Shown here piece by piece: positions 33,601 to 45,871 of a stretch of DNA of 64,000 nucleotides. Both the position numbers and the translations under genes were made by a program. Source of the DNA: Heterodera schachtii (taxonomy: Eukaryota; Nematoda; Chromadorea; Rhabditida; Heteroderidae). The notes beneath the pieces are model-generated. The model had not been told where the DNA came from. It made no database searches and saw only the letters and a list, made by a program, of their open reading frames with translations. The stretch lies in the NCBI GenBank assembly GCA_023374025.1, contig SIJG01000058.1, positions 552,903 through 616,902 on the forward strand, read 5' to 3'. Every line of letters starts with the position of its first letter. Position 1 is the first letter of the stretch.

Positions 33601-36600
33601 TGAAAAAATAATTGAATTTAAAAAGATTTATGAATATCCAAACGTAAATTAATTGACAAATAAATGAATTAAATCCAAAATAAAATAACAAAAAGAGGAA
33701 TTTTTATTTCTGCCTAATTTCAGGCAATGATTCAAGAAAATTTTCTTTTAGAAATAAACGGCATCCTAAATCTCAAAATCTTTTCAAGGTAATTTAGTAC
33801 TATATTAAAAGACAATTTTTTTAAACGCTTGGTACATATATCAAATAAAAATAATTAAAGTAATATATTATAATTTCAAAAAAAGTAGCAAATAATTCAT
33901 TGAAATATTCATTTCCAAAAATTAATTTAATTTAAAATAATTGAACTTTTAATTTAGAATAATAAATGTATTAAATCAAGTACAAAAATTTTAATTAATA
34001 ACATGGGAAAATATTAGGGTTGCACTTAAATTCGGGTTTTATCTTAATTAACCTAAAAATAATAACTTCTAGCCATATAATTCTTAAAATGGTTAATTAC
34101 GTTATAATTTATAAATAAATATTAGTTTAAAAAAACAAACGAAATAAAAAAGCATTATTAAAAAGCTTGATATTGAGTAAATAATAAATAAATAATAAAA
34201 TCCTTCCAGAAATATTAAATGTTGTGAGTCAAACGAATTTAAAATAAAACATTTTATAAATTATTACTATTTAAAAAATAGCATATGATTCATTAAAAAT
34301 TTGGATTCGATCAATTAAATTCAAAAATACCTATAAAACAAAAATAAATAAATAAACTCAAAGAAACCGCCATTTGAATTAACTAATTATTTATTGGAGA
34401 AAGACAAAAATTCCAATTTCACATATTGCAGAATATGTAACATTTTAATTCAAATGAAAATGTCTAATGACATATTCAGATTAAAACATTTAAAAATTCT
34501 TATCAAAACTATGCATCGATAAGAAAAATGAAGAAAATAAATGACCGCAATAATTATTTAACAGAAAAATATAAACAAAAAAATAAATAATAATATTCGC
34601 TGATAAGAAATTATAAAATGTTTATTTAATACAAAATTAATTAAGATATTTATTTAGTTTAATTAGTTTTTGTTAGCCTGTGCGTTTTAAACAAAATTAA
34701 CTCAAATAAAGAATTAAGTTATGTATAAAAGGTAATGAAAAAAGGAATTATTTAATTAATTTATTATAAATTAGTTTATAATATAACGAAATAAAATAAG
34801 AAAATTATGATACTATGATATTTTATAATAAATTATTTATTTGAACGGGCTATCTAAAAAAATAAAACGTAAAAGAAAATTTATTAATTTTTTCAATAAT
34901 TTAAAAAATCATTTTTTTAATATTTTAAAATGACAATAAATTTAAATTAAACCATTGTTTAATATACAACTTTTGCGAGTCAGTTTTACTTTAGATTGGG
35001 CACAAGATTAAAATTATAAAAAAAAAAAAAATTTGATTTTGAAGCTTAATTTAAATATCACAAATTAGAAATAATAAAAGATTCATATAATTAATTCAAA
35101 ATAAAATCATAATTTTAATTAAATACCACTTTTTATAAAAGTGTTAATTATGTATTTAAAATGTGAAGCATTTTGATAGATTAATGAGAATCATCTTATT
35201 TGCAAATAAAACAAAATATATAAAAGTCAAATGATATGTTAAAATAGTCAAAAAATAAACATTATTTTTATTAAATAATATCCCTCATCTGTAACATATT
35301 ATTTTTGATTGCATTAATTGGCCGAAACTTTAAATAAAATTCGATAAAATATAGAACAAAAAAAAAAGATTTAATTAATAAAATTAATTATTCTGTAAAA
35401 AAATAAAACTTCATTTAAATATTCTTGTAAAAAATAATCAAAAAATTTCTTTATTTTATTTTTGCTAAACAAAAGTTAGTGAAAAATATTTCATTGAAAA
35501 AAATTTCCAAATTTAAGCAATTAAATAATTAATTAATTAGAAATTTAAAGTAAATAATCAAAAATTATTTTATATATGAGTTATTAATTAATCGTAAAAT
35601 TTTAGTTGAAAAACATATTATCAAGATTAAACACAGTTAAAAAAACAAAATGCTAATTTTATTAAAGCACTGCCAAAAAAAATATAAAAATCTTTGTAAT
35701 GTTTACTTTTTAAATCGTTTTTAAAAAATAAATAAAAACAAAACATTCTTCGTCAGAGAAGAGTAAACGAAATAAAGTCATAAATTTACTTAACAAATTA
35801 AAATATTTTTATTTTTAAAACTATTTCTATTAAAATAAAACTAATTAATTGTTCGAATTTTCTTTATTATTATATTATTGAATAATAAATAATTTTAAAA
35901 AATAAAATTCAACAGACAGCTAAATTATTTTATTCATTTTTATTTAATAAAGAGCGTCAATGGATAATTTATAAAAATTCACAAAATATTAGATTTGTGA
36001 TTATAAATATTCAAATATTACAGAATTAAATTTAAAATAAATCAAAAAATATATAAGCATTTACAATATAAATTCAAAATTTTATTTTATTCAACCCTTT
36101 TTTAAATGTTATGGTAAATTAAATTAAAATGTAAACATTTTTTTTAATTGTTATTTTTTTTAAATAAATTGTGTAAGATATTTTTCCAAAAGCACTGTCA
36201 AAAATTTCATCAAAGTAAATTAATGGAATTGATAATAAATCATCTTTTTGAATAATTGTCAACTGATTTTGAATTTGCGCACATTTTTATGCATTTCATT
36301 AATGAAATACTTTCATTTGCTCATTTTTTATTTTAAAATATATTTGTAAAGGAGATCTTTGTTTTAAATTAAAAAGTGAGAAAAATTTGTTAATTAATAG
36401 AAGAATTAAAATTTATTACATTTTTTGCTTTATTATTATATTATTTTATTTTGATTTAAAATAATAATATTTTTCTAAACTAAATAAATTTATTGTGCGG
36501 AAAAAACCGATTAAAAAATGTGAGTAAAATTGCAATGATTTTTTTTCTTAAAAAATTTAAAAAATTTAAGTTTCGTTCATCTAGTATCGCTTCATAAGTT

Positions 36601-37317
36601 TTTTTCATCTTAAAATATTTGTGATTATGTTTATTTTTCCAAATTATAAAGTCTTTTTGTGCAAACTTCCTTTTGAAAATATTTATATCGTGTTAAAATT
36701 TTTTCTTTAATTTAAAATTCGATTTAATATTACAAATTTTGTAGAATAAGTTTAAAAAAATTTAAAATTTCATTATATATATTGAGGTTAGTTTTATAAA
36801 AATAAATGATTAAGAAAGAAAGACAAATATTAATTTAAACAAAAGAAAATTATTTTACCAGACCAAATATTTAAAGTAACCTTTAATGAATTTAACTGCG
36901 ATTTAATTTACATATTTTTAATTTAAAGGGAATCAATTAATTTAGGTGTAATTTACTTTTAAAATTCTTGCTCACAATTGATTTTGGTTATTAAATGTCT
37001 TCATTGGTGTTTATAAAAATTAAATAACAATAATAAATTTGCACTTGTATTTGATTAATTTTTTTATAAAAATATGAATAAATAAAAGAAAAAAAACTAA
37101 ATATAATAACTTAGCCTAAAACATAAAAAAATACAACTAAATTAAACAATATTTATAAAATCATATTAATGCAATTAAAGTGTGATTTAAAAGAGCGGAT
37201 TCAAATTTTTAATTATTAAACTTAGATGTTTGCTAAAAAACTAAGATAACTAATTAATTTGCAGCCGCGCAACAAAAGTGTCTTTTAAATATAATATTTA
37301 TTCTGATAACCATATAC
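30667..37317. other. Gene-poor stretch, T-rich then A-rich
   Basis: The longest open frame of the window (31877-32158, 93 codons) lies here; its composition is background apart from a GC-raised start and it has no recognised domain. About one such frame is expected by chance. A GC-raised patch at 33465-33545 holds TCCTGATTATCAGGA, a 7-bp inverted repeat. A-rich from about 33.5 to 36.1 kb. Confidence 0.5.
34015..34040 (+). mobile_element. Solitary hAT-style end (TAGGGTTGCACTTAAATTC)
   Basis: TAGGGTTGCACTTAAATTCG is followed by GGTTTT. The first nine bases equal the end of the 7991-9239 element. No inverted partner was seen in the following 3 kb. Confidence 0.35.
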
Positions 37318-37529
37318 TGGTGGAAAAAAGTCTTTGAACAAACATGAAATTATTGTATATTGGTTTATAATTCGAAATTAAATGAATCATTTTGGGTAAT
37401 TGTTTATGCATTTAATAGCTTCATATCAGCGCCAAAAAATCACGGATCAAAAATACAATGAAGATGATAGGGTCAACGAAGTGAGAGATGGTCAAAATAA
37501 TGGCGGAAAAAAGTTTTTGAACAAACTTA
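37318..37529 (+). mobile_element. Tc1-like terminal region with two direct repeats (candidate)
   Basis: TGGTGGAAAAAAGTCTTTGA at 37318 is repeated with two changes at 37501 (TGGCGGAAAAAAGTTTTTGA), and ACAAAC follows both. The preceding TATAC and the sequence style resemble Tc1-like ends. The 183-bp spacing would suit an IR/DR-type end. An open frame of 70 codons spans the second copy (37400-37612, Lys/Asn/Asp-rich); I do not recognise it. Confidence 0.3.
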
Positions 37530-37610
37530 AAAAACTATTTCAAAAGGCTTTTAAAAATCTGAAATTATTCCTGCTTATGTATCTTTTGGTGATCTTTTTT
37601 AAGGAATCTT

Positions 37611-37632
37611 AACCACAACTCGAGTTGTAGTT
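37611..37632. repeat. 22-bp near-perfect palindrome AACCACAACT...
   Basis: AACCACAACT-CG-AGTTGTAGTT is self-complementary except for one base pair; ACAACTCGAGTTGT at its centre is perfect. AACCACAACT resembles the AACCACGGTT boxes clustered at 38071-38185, so it may be the opposite subterminal zone of the same element. Confidence 0.55.
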
Positions 37633-37812
37633 AACGTAAATTTATTTAGTAATTTAAATTGTAAAATAAAATAATATTTTTTTTCTAAGGTAATTTTACA
37701 TGCAGAAAAAGAATCTGACTTTTATTTTTGTCTATGATATAAATTATTGAAGAATTAGTGTTATTTCATTAAAAAATATGCACAATCCCAAACCAATAAA
37801 ATAGCTTTTTAA

Positions 37813-37977
37813 AAAGGTGACAAAATTGCCGCTATTTGTAGCATGTTGCATAACAACGTAGTTGTTTGTAAAGCACTATTACCAAGAAATTTTGGCTCCA
37901 TTGCAGTTCACACGGCCATAAAAAAATTATTTGACAATTTTAATGCAGCAAACTTTTTCTTGAAACATCCAAATTAA
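37813..37977 (+). pseudogene. Possible transposase helix-turn-helix remnant
   Basis: An open frame of about 54 codons (first ATG 37843, stop 37975) in a GC-raised island. The residues NNVVVCKALLPRNFGSIAVH, then TAIKKLFDNFNAANFF, recall the N-terminal helix-turn-helix of transposases, where a conserved FG is followed by a (T)I.RL...F stretch. It lies between a palindrome (37611) and a cluster of inverted boxes (38071-38185), consistent with a shrunken DNA transposon. No catalytic domain is present. The homology is by pattern only and could be chance. Confidence 0.25.
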
Positions 37978-38070
37978 ACATTCTTGGTATCATTCTAGCC
38001 TCAATAGTCCTTTATTAATCTGCAAAATTTTTACTATTAATTATTTTTCAATTTCAAGATAAAATTCCTT

Positions 38071-38185
38071 AACCACGGTTGAGTTAACCGTGGTTTACTT
38101 AACCACGGTTAAACACGAGCATACCGGTTAAGGTCGGTCGTTAACCACGGTTAACGAAACCGTGGTTAACGCGTTAACCGTGGTT
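38071..38185. repeat. Cluster of six AACCACGGTT / AACCGTGGTT boxes
   Basis: The 10-mer AACCACGGTT occurs at 38071, 38101 and 38143, and its reverse complement AACCGTGGTT at 38086, 38158 and 38176, all within 115 bp. Adjacent boxes make several hairpins. ACGAGCATA is also repeated (38115 and 38200). The block ends just before TAAGGCCCTA; read on the minus strand that gives TAGGGCCTTATGCTCG, a hAT-style end. This is probably the subterminal transposase-binding zone of a decayed element; a host regulatory cluster is the alternative. Confidence 0.65.
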
Positions 38186-38196
38186 TACTAAACCGC

Positions 38197-38214
38197 GAGA
38201 CGAGCATAAGGCCC
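38197..38214 (-). mobile_element. Candidate hAT-style end (TAGGGCCTTATGCTCG)
   Basis: On the minus strand the sequence starts TAGGGCCTTATGCTCGTC, meets the YARNG pattern and leads directly into the AACCACGGTT box cluster. The partner end and target duplication were not found. Confidence 0.35.
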
Positions 38215-40743
38215 TATATCACCTTCATTGTATTTTCGATTTGGAATTTTTGCGCTGGTATGAAGCCGATATATTTTTGAAAATTTTACGATTATTTGAG
38301 GCCCAAATGACCGCTTTAATAGAGAGGGGCCGTTTTAATAGAGGAATTGTTGAAAAAATTCTCAAATATGCACAAATATGCATATGGAAATACGGCCTAA
38401 AAGCTTCAAACCGAGTTAAAAACATGTTTTGTGCGTTTCATGCCTCCCATAGTCCAGAAAAATAAAGATTGTATACCGATAGTAAATGATTTTTTTTTTA
38501 AATTGTACTTTGCAAAGTTGCATAAATCTTTTCTAGGCCTTGTACCAAAGTATTTTCATGTAAAATTTTCAAAGTTTTCTGGAAACAATGAGCTGTGTTA
38601 GAAAATTCCGCTTGGCGATTTGTTCAAGTTTTTTGCACCTAAAAATCCGTTCCCAGATTATAACAATATTTCTAGTTTTCAAAAAATTCGGGTCTGAAGG
38701 GTGCAAAATTTAAAAATACTAAAATTTTTATTTAATTTTTGTTTAAATAATGTATATAAATAATCAAATCAACAACTAAATTCTTCATTAAATAAATTTT
38801 TGAAAAAGGATTTTATTTTTATACTTTAAAAATTTTAGCATTATTTTTTAAGATAGAAAAAAAAATGAATAGTTTTAATTTAAAGTAATTTATTTAATAA
38901 AAAATAAATAAATAAATCTTTTTTTCTTTTAAACTATAATTTTTGAAATAATGTCAAAACAAATTTTCAAGTTTTCCTTTGCTAAGTGTTTCTTTGCTAA
39001 TTTATGCTTTATGATACAAAGTTTTATTATTTTTATTTTTTAAAGTCATTAATTTTGTTGCTGAATTAAAATAACATTGTCAGAGAAATAAAAATTTTTA
39101 TGACATTTTGTTAAATTATTTTTAAGGTTATATCTGATTAATTTATATAGACTTTATGCCAAATTGATCTTTATAGAAATTGTTTCATTTTATTATTTAA
39201 ATTGTTTTTTGAATATGATTTATAATATTAGAAAGATTAGACTAAAAAACATTACTTTGATAGTTAATATTATTTTTTAAATTAATTAGCGAATACATAT
39301 GACAAATTGATAGTATCATTATAGAGAAATAAGGAAAAAATTTATGTTATTGTTTATTGCATAAATGAATATAATTTTAATCTTAAAATTGATTTTTTTT
39401 TTTTTTACTATTTTCATTTTACTTATTCTTTACTTTTTAAATGTATTAAAAATTGAGGAGATTGTATTATGAAAAATAATTGAAGCTTTAAATTTTAGTC
39501 TCTTCAAATCAACCATTTTCAATAAAACATTTTTTGGTACAATACTTTTGAGACTGACTGTAAATGTGATATCAGTTTTTTATTTTTACTTACAATGATG
39601 CTACACTTATATACACCGTTTCTTCATTATATTTTTATTTACCGAAATATTTAATTATTGTAATTATAAATATTTATTTTTTAATACGAGTTTTTTTGAG
39701 GTTTTCGTTTTTTCCTGAGTAAAGTGAGAATGAATTGTTTTTATTTTTTATTTACTTCTGAATTTTTTTTTAATATTATTAAATTTGAAGAAATAAAATA
39801 ATATTTTTGGTTATTCTCATAATAATTATTTTTAAAAAATTTATTTAATTTTTTTGTACTGAAAATTTTTTTGCTTCCATGCATTTATATGTTTATTAGA
39901 TTATTTTATCTATTTTAATTATTTCACATTAAAAAACCCTATAAATTTATTAGTTAATAATTTTTGAAAAAATGTAAATTTGCCAAATCTTCAACTAATT
40001 TGCCTTAAATTAAGTACTATTATTTTTTATTTTTTATAATCTTTAATTGTAATGGAATTTTAGTGAATTTATATTTTCTATTTCTTACAGCAAAAATTTA
40101 AATTGTTAAGAAAATAAAAACAATGCTTAATTTTTAAATTACAAAATTTTAAATATAATTTTAAAAATGTAAGTTTTGTTATATTAAAAAAATTTAATTT
40201 TTTTTTCTACTTTAAAAAAGTAATTATAATAGAATTTTTATTAATCAATAATAATAAATAGTAAATTTGTCTCCTTCTAATTTATCATTTTATTTTAATT
40301 TTGTTTTTTCTTATTAATTAAAAGAATTTTTATTTGCTTGAAAATAAACAAATATTTTAGCTTTTTATTCTAATTATGAATTTAATTTACAAGGAATTTT
40401 ATTCAGCTAAAAATTTTATTTATTTTTTAAATTATTTTAACTTTTTGAGAATTATAGATTATTTTTTAGTTCTCTTGCCAATGACGCCAATACTGTATTC
40501 CTTCATTAAATGAACTTTTAATGTTAATTTAATTTATAATTTAGTATGCTTTTTATTTACATTTAATTCGGATAATTTTATAATATTTGATTTTTCATTT
40601 TTTTAATATTTTTTTCAAACAATCAAAAACAAATTTAAGTTTTTTTGGATTTGTTAGAATTATTACCCTTTTAAATATTTTGTAATCATTTTTGTGTATC
40701 CAGTTTATAAATTTGTTTTAGCAAGTTTATTAAACTTTTTCAG
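38215..40743. other. Gene-poor stretch beside the palindrome cluster
   Basis: 38240-38465 is GC-raised and open on both strands (plus frame of 74 codons, minus of 66) without a recognised domain. It holds a partial repeat (TTTAATAGAGAGG / TTTTAATAGAGG) and may be the flank or inside of a decayed element. 38470-40740 is T-rich low-complexity DNA. Confidence 0.45.
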
Positions 40744-40898
40744 TAGCTGTGTCGAACCCTTCTAAATTTAGCTTTTTTTTTGTCTTGCTAAAATCTTCTT
40801 TTCGGTTGTTGGAATGGCCGCTAATTAATATTCCGGAATTAAGCGAAGAATTGCGTCGAGCGCTAGAATTGTCATTCAATTCAATATCTCAGTTTTAA
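40744..40898 (+). CDS. Candidate terminal exon, 50 codons, unknown protein
   Basis: A strong acceptor (AACTTTTTCAG, ending at 40743) is followed by a frame open to the TAA at 40896. The predicted residues start AVSNPSKFSFFFVLLKSSF and end PELSEELRRALELSFNSISQ-F, with an acidic/basic helix-like C-terminus. G+C is raised over the last 80 bases. The outer part overlaps inverted-repeat arm 1; the other arm holds the same frame with a TGA and several replacements, so this copy is the better preserved. I do not recognise the protein, and it could be a decayed element frame. Confidence 0.3.
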
Positions 40899-41336
40899 AT
40901 TATTTTTATTAAAATCGAGTGTTATAGAAAATAATTAAATTAAATTAAAATAAATACAATAATACATTATGTTGTTTTTTATATTTTTGTTTTTTTGCAA
41001 TTAATATCATTATATTTCGTTAATCTTAATAAATTCTTACTTACTAAAAGTAATTACAAAAACTTCTCTTCGAAGTAAAATCTTATATTTTATGCGTGGA
41101 TATTTGTGATTATGAATTAACGCTATTTACCGTATTCAGAAAACGTTTAATGTCATTCCTTATTCTGTTTATTTCCTTTAATCACCGCATTTTCGTGTTT
41201 TTTTTAAATTTCTTCTTAAATTTATGAAAAAATGCCTAATAAAAGTAAAAGTAAAACCAAAAGAAACAATAAATATTTATTTTTATCTTTTTTATAAAAA
41301 TTAAATTATTTAAAAATATTGAATTCCACTAAGATT
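40822..41336 (+). repeat. Large inverted repeat, arm 1
   Basis: This stretch aligns with the reverse complement of 47832-48417 along its whole length. Shared landmarks include AAGCGAAGAATTG, CAATTAATAT-ATTATATTTCG, TATTCAGAAAACGTTTAATG, CTTTAATCACCGCATTTTCG and AATAAATATTTATTTT. Most differences are single bases and small gaps. Arm 1 lacks an approximately 90-bp GC-rich block present in arm 2. The arms are about 6.5 kb apart. They may be terminal repeats of a large degraded element or an inverted segmental duplication. Confidence 0.85.
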
Positions 41337-41471
41337 GGTGTTTTCTCATGCTTTAAATTTAGATTTTTTTGTGTTAATAACTTTAAACTTATAAAAAAAA
41401 TATTTATTTTTATTTTTGGCAATTTATGTTTGATTATTTTACCCCAAACTAAATTTTATGGTTATGATTTA

Positions 41472-41582
41472 TTATTTAGAAAATAAAATTAAAATACAAC
41501 TATCATGATACTTTTGTAACTTTGCCCACTTTGATACTTTGTCAGTTCGGCTTAACACGTAGCGAAACAAAAAAATATATTG
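41472..41582 (-). other. Exon-like island, 36-codon minus frame
   Basis: The minus frame reads FRYVLSRTDKVSKWAKLQKY, then HDSCILILFSK and a stop, with raised G+C across 41520-41575. It lies just inside inverted-repeat arm 1. GTGTTAAG could be an acceptor. No family is recognised. Confidence 0.18.
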
Positions 41583-44500
41583 TTATAATTATGAAAATTA
41601 TAAATAACGAATATTTAAAAAAGTTAATCACTGGGAATTGCAAGGAATAATTTACATTTGATTCATTTTATGGCTTGATTTTATTTGTTTTTCTATATTA
41701 TTTTGAAATCCCTTTTTATTTTTATTTTCTGCTTCAAATTTGCAATTCTTAATATTTTCTCAATTTATTATTTTAAAGCTTGGATTTCGAAACTTTCATA
41801 TTTAATAAGGTAAATATTACACATTTTTTTTATTTCTCCAAAAAATAATTCTATTGCTTCCTAATTTTATTATTTTTAGATTATATTTTTAGGAATTAAC
41901 TGCTAAATAATTATGCAACAAATAAACACTTATTTAAAATTGTTGAAAGGTATTTTTGCCCAAATTTCCATAATAAAAATGCATTATTACCGAACATAAT
42001 TTTTCAAATATATATTTTTTTAAATAATTAATTAAAAATAATTTAAATATTTTACATACTTTTTCAGTAAAATATTGAAATATGCTAATAAAAGTTATTA
42101 TCATTGAAAAGATATCCTGTACAAAAGAATAAATCAAAAATCAAAAAATCTAAATAAAAAGACCTTAATAAAAACAATATTCCAATTTATTTCCACCAAT
42201 TATACCTAAAGAACAATTAAAAAATATAATTTTCAAATTTCATATCTACATTATGAATTTATTATGTTAATATATATTATTCATTTAGATTTAAATAATA
42301 TATAATGAAATCAGTTGACGATCTAATCCCAATTTTTCAAAAACAATTTTAGAATAATAATAGACAATTTTAAAAAAATACAAATAAAGATAAAGGAAGA
42401 AGAAAACCAAGAAATTCATTTAAATATGAAAGCATTTAGTAAATTTAGTTATTTTATTGATCATTAAAAAACATTTAATAAATTAAAGATAAAATAATAA
42501 TGAAAGAGAATAATTACTTATTCATTTAATTTATTTTAAAAATTTATTATGTTCTCAAAAAATTGCTGGAAAAAATTTGGTCAGGAGCACGAGAATATTA
42601 AATAAATAAAAAAAGCATTTTTAATTTCAAAGATTTTTGGTTAATCTTGAACGTCTTCTTTTTAAAAATATGCTTTTAAAAAAAATAAAGCTGGAAAATG
42701 ATTATAATGACATTAAATTAAATTACATTTTATTTTTATTAAATTAAATCTCTAATTAATTTATTAAATTTAAAAATTTAACAATTAATAATCGTTTCTT
42801 ATTATATTTAAAATCTGATATTAAACTTTAAAGATATTTTTAAAATCTCAGACATAAAAATAAGCAACAATTTAAATGTTTAAAGATAGAAAAATAAACA
42901 TGATCATAGGTCAGATTGTTGACGACCATTCATGAAACTTATAGAAAATAAAATGAACGAGAGGAAGTTAAAGGGATATATTAAAATTAAATATAATTTT
43001 GTATTTTTATTTCAAAAAACTGTTAATTTCATAAAAAATTAATATATATTTTTTAATTTTAGGTTGTAATACATTGTAAGTTTCTATGATTATCATTTTT
43101 TTGGATTTTGTTCAAAGAGATAAATTATCCAATGCAAAAAATCTGAAAACTTTTAATATCAATATTATATAATGAAAAAGACAAGAATTATTATTTTATT
43201 CTTTCAAAATAATAAATTTGAATCGTTGATGAATTCTTATTTAAACAATTATATTTATCTTTTGTGTTTCAATTTTTATCTATTTTCTTTAAATAACTTT
43301 TTTTCAAGAAATTTTTCTTGTATTTATTTTATAACTAACAAGATGATTCATAAAATATAATTAATCCTTTTATCCATAAAAATTTTTAATTTTAAATAAT
43401 ACATCGAAAAATTAATTTTTATAGAAACATTTTCAACCATGTTGTCTACTACATTTATAGTATGAGGATTTTCACCGCAGATACTCATTTTCTGGCTTTT
43501 ATATTTCTGTTTATAATCGTGTTTAATTTATCTTTTATTTATATTTATTAATTAAATCCTGGTCAATTAGATTTGTCACTTATTTAAAAAGAAAATATTT
43601 TGGAAAAATAATCACTTTCTTTTGTATATAATTTAAATATTTATTGATCATTTATATTCAAAGAAAAAGTAATTTTAATAAGTGATTCAAAAAATGCAAA
43701 GTATTAAAAAAAATCGCTATTTTTCGTATCATGTAGATTAATATAAATATTTACCCAAAAAGAACAAAAAATATAAAATGAAATAATTAAATAATTTTCA
43801 ATGTTCAAATAATACCTTTTATAAATCGGAATAATTAATTATACTTTTAATATTTACATTATTGTTATTATTTTAATATTCAGGCCACTTTTTTTTTATA
43901 TTTCGCATGAGAAAGGGCTAAACACCTTTAATCAGCAAATAATATTCTCGGTATTTGATTTTTTAAAATAATTCAATTTATGAATATTTTGTTGGTGATA
44001 CAAAAAACGAAAAATAATATTGTTTTTATTTAATTGAGTTTGCTGATCATGTATCTATTTCTATTAATTCTTCTTGCTTATTAATTTACAATAGTAAATT
44101 TGTTATATTATTTATTGAAAATTTAAAATATAATTAATATTCTCATTTCCTTGTGTCATCTTGAAATTATTTTGGTAGTCACTAGTAAAATGATGCTCTT
44201 TTTTTAATTTTATCAAATTTTTACTAAATAATGTTTTTTCGTTTAAATCTTGGTTTTACCTTTTTATCCTTTTAAAGGATTGTTATTTTATTCTGAAATC
44301 AATTAATTCAATTTTTACAGCGTAAATTTAAAATATAACGTAAAATTGATTTTCAATATTAAAGCAAATTTACTTTTAAACGAAGGAAAACTAGAAATAT
44401 ATTGAATAAAATTCATTAAATATTAAAAATTTTTATAGTAATTGTTTAAATGGAAATCTGAAAATATTTATAAGAAACTCTGACCGCTAATTATAAGAGT

Positions 44501-45604
44501 AAAAATTGATAAATTATGTTAATCATATAATGCCTAAATGTGAAGCTAAATATATTAGTAATAAATTGAATTCTATTTGTTCAGTAAATAAAAATTAACT
44601 AACAAATAAGGTAAAAAATAAATAAAATTGACACATTTAAAAACTAAAATTTAATAAATTATTTCAATCGAAAGCCGTAATTTTTGGCCATTTTAATTGC
44701 ATTTATACCTTTCTTATTTTCAAAATTGTTAATAAAATTATTTTATTAGTCCTACAAATTATTCATTTTGCATAATATTCTTATATAAGGACCATTCGAA
44801 CAATATCAAAATTTGAACTATAAAATTCAACCAAAAATAATTAATAAACAATATTTTAATATTCTTATGGGACAAATTAATTTGTTGAGAGAATAAATTT
44901 AATGAAAGTAATAATTTATTTTCATGATTTAATTTTTCTTTTCAATTCAATATTAATTATCTTCTTTAGAAGGTTTAAGACTTTTAATAATATATTAGAT
45001 CAACAAATTACATAAATATTAATTACATCAAATAAAATTTCGATTCAATAATTATTTTTCAATAGCAGCTTTTAGAAATATATGATTTTTTCAGAAATTA
45101 TATATAAAATTAGATTTTTTTTGATTTTGTTTATTCAAATTAATTTAATCAAATGAATCGTAAGATTTTTTTTTGATAATTTTCAATATTTAAAATATTA
45201 TTATACGTATAAAATAACACTTTATTAATTTTTTTTTAATTAGTTTGCATGAATTTTTTCTTGACACCATTAAAAATTTGTTAAAATTATTTTTGAATAT
45301 TATAATAATGTTTCATTAAATTAAATTAAAAACCAAATACATGATATTCTGATAATATTCTGTTTAACTAACGAATATAAAACTTTTAAAAAATAGACAA
45401 GTAAATGATAAGTTTGAAAAAGACAAAAATTGATATTCAATTTTAAAAAAATGGGAAATGTCTAAAGCCCAAATTTTTGAAATTAACATTTGATTAATAT
45501 TATAGTGATACCATTTTTTCCATTTGGAAATCAACAAATTCTTTATTACTATAAATATTGTGTAAGAAAATAAATTTAAAATTTTTTAATTAATATTTAA
45601 AAAA
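41583..45604. other. Spacer inside the large inverted repeat
   Basis: A-rich at 41.9-43.0 kb, T-rich at 43.0-44.3 kb. No frame above chance expectation and no recognisable element protein, so if the arms are terminal repeats of one element its contents have decayed. Confidence 0.5.
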
Positions 45605-45871
45605 GTCGGTTCGGTTTCGGTTTAGGTTCGGTTAAACGACCGTGACCAAAACTAAACAAAATTGAGTCAATATAACTTTTTATTACAGAGAATGTTGGTA
45701 TTTTTCTTCAGAGTTTATTGAAAAAGGGCAATTTTTAGCTAAAAAGAAAATTTGTTCAAAATTTCCATAATTTTTCCTCTTTTCCCCCTTTGCCGGCGAC
45801 CTCCCCTCGCAATAGTCATCCTTAACAGTGCAAAAAGGTACGTCGGGAATCGAGACTCTCACACAGCCCTA
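45605..45871. mobile_element. Truncated hAT-like remnant
   Basis: The right end read on the minus strand is TAGGGCTGTGTGAGAGTCTC, then GATTCCCGAC. The left part is a degenerate CGGTTCGGTTTCGG repeat followed by GGTTAAACGACCGTGACC, which recurs in the opposite orientation near 22999 and 26287. A GC patch (TTTGCCGGCGACC, about 45789) lies between. The left terminal sequence and TSD are missing. Confidence 0.45.
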
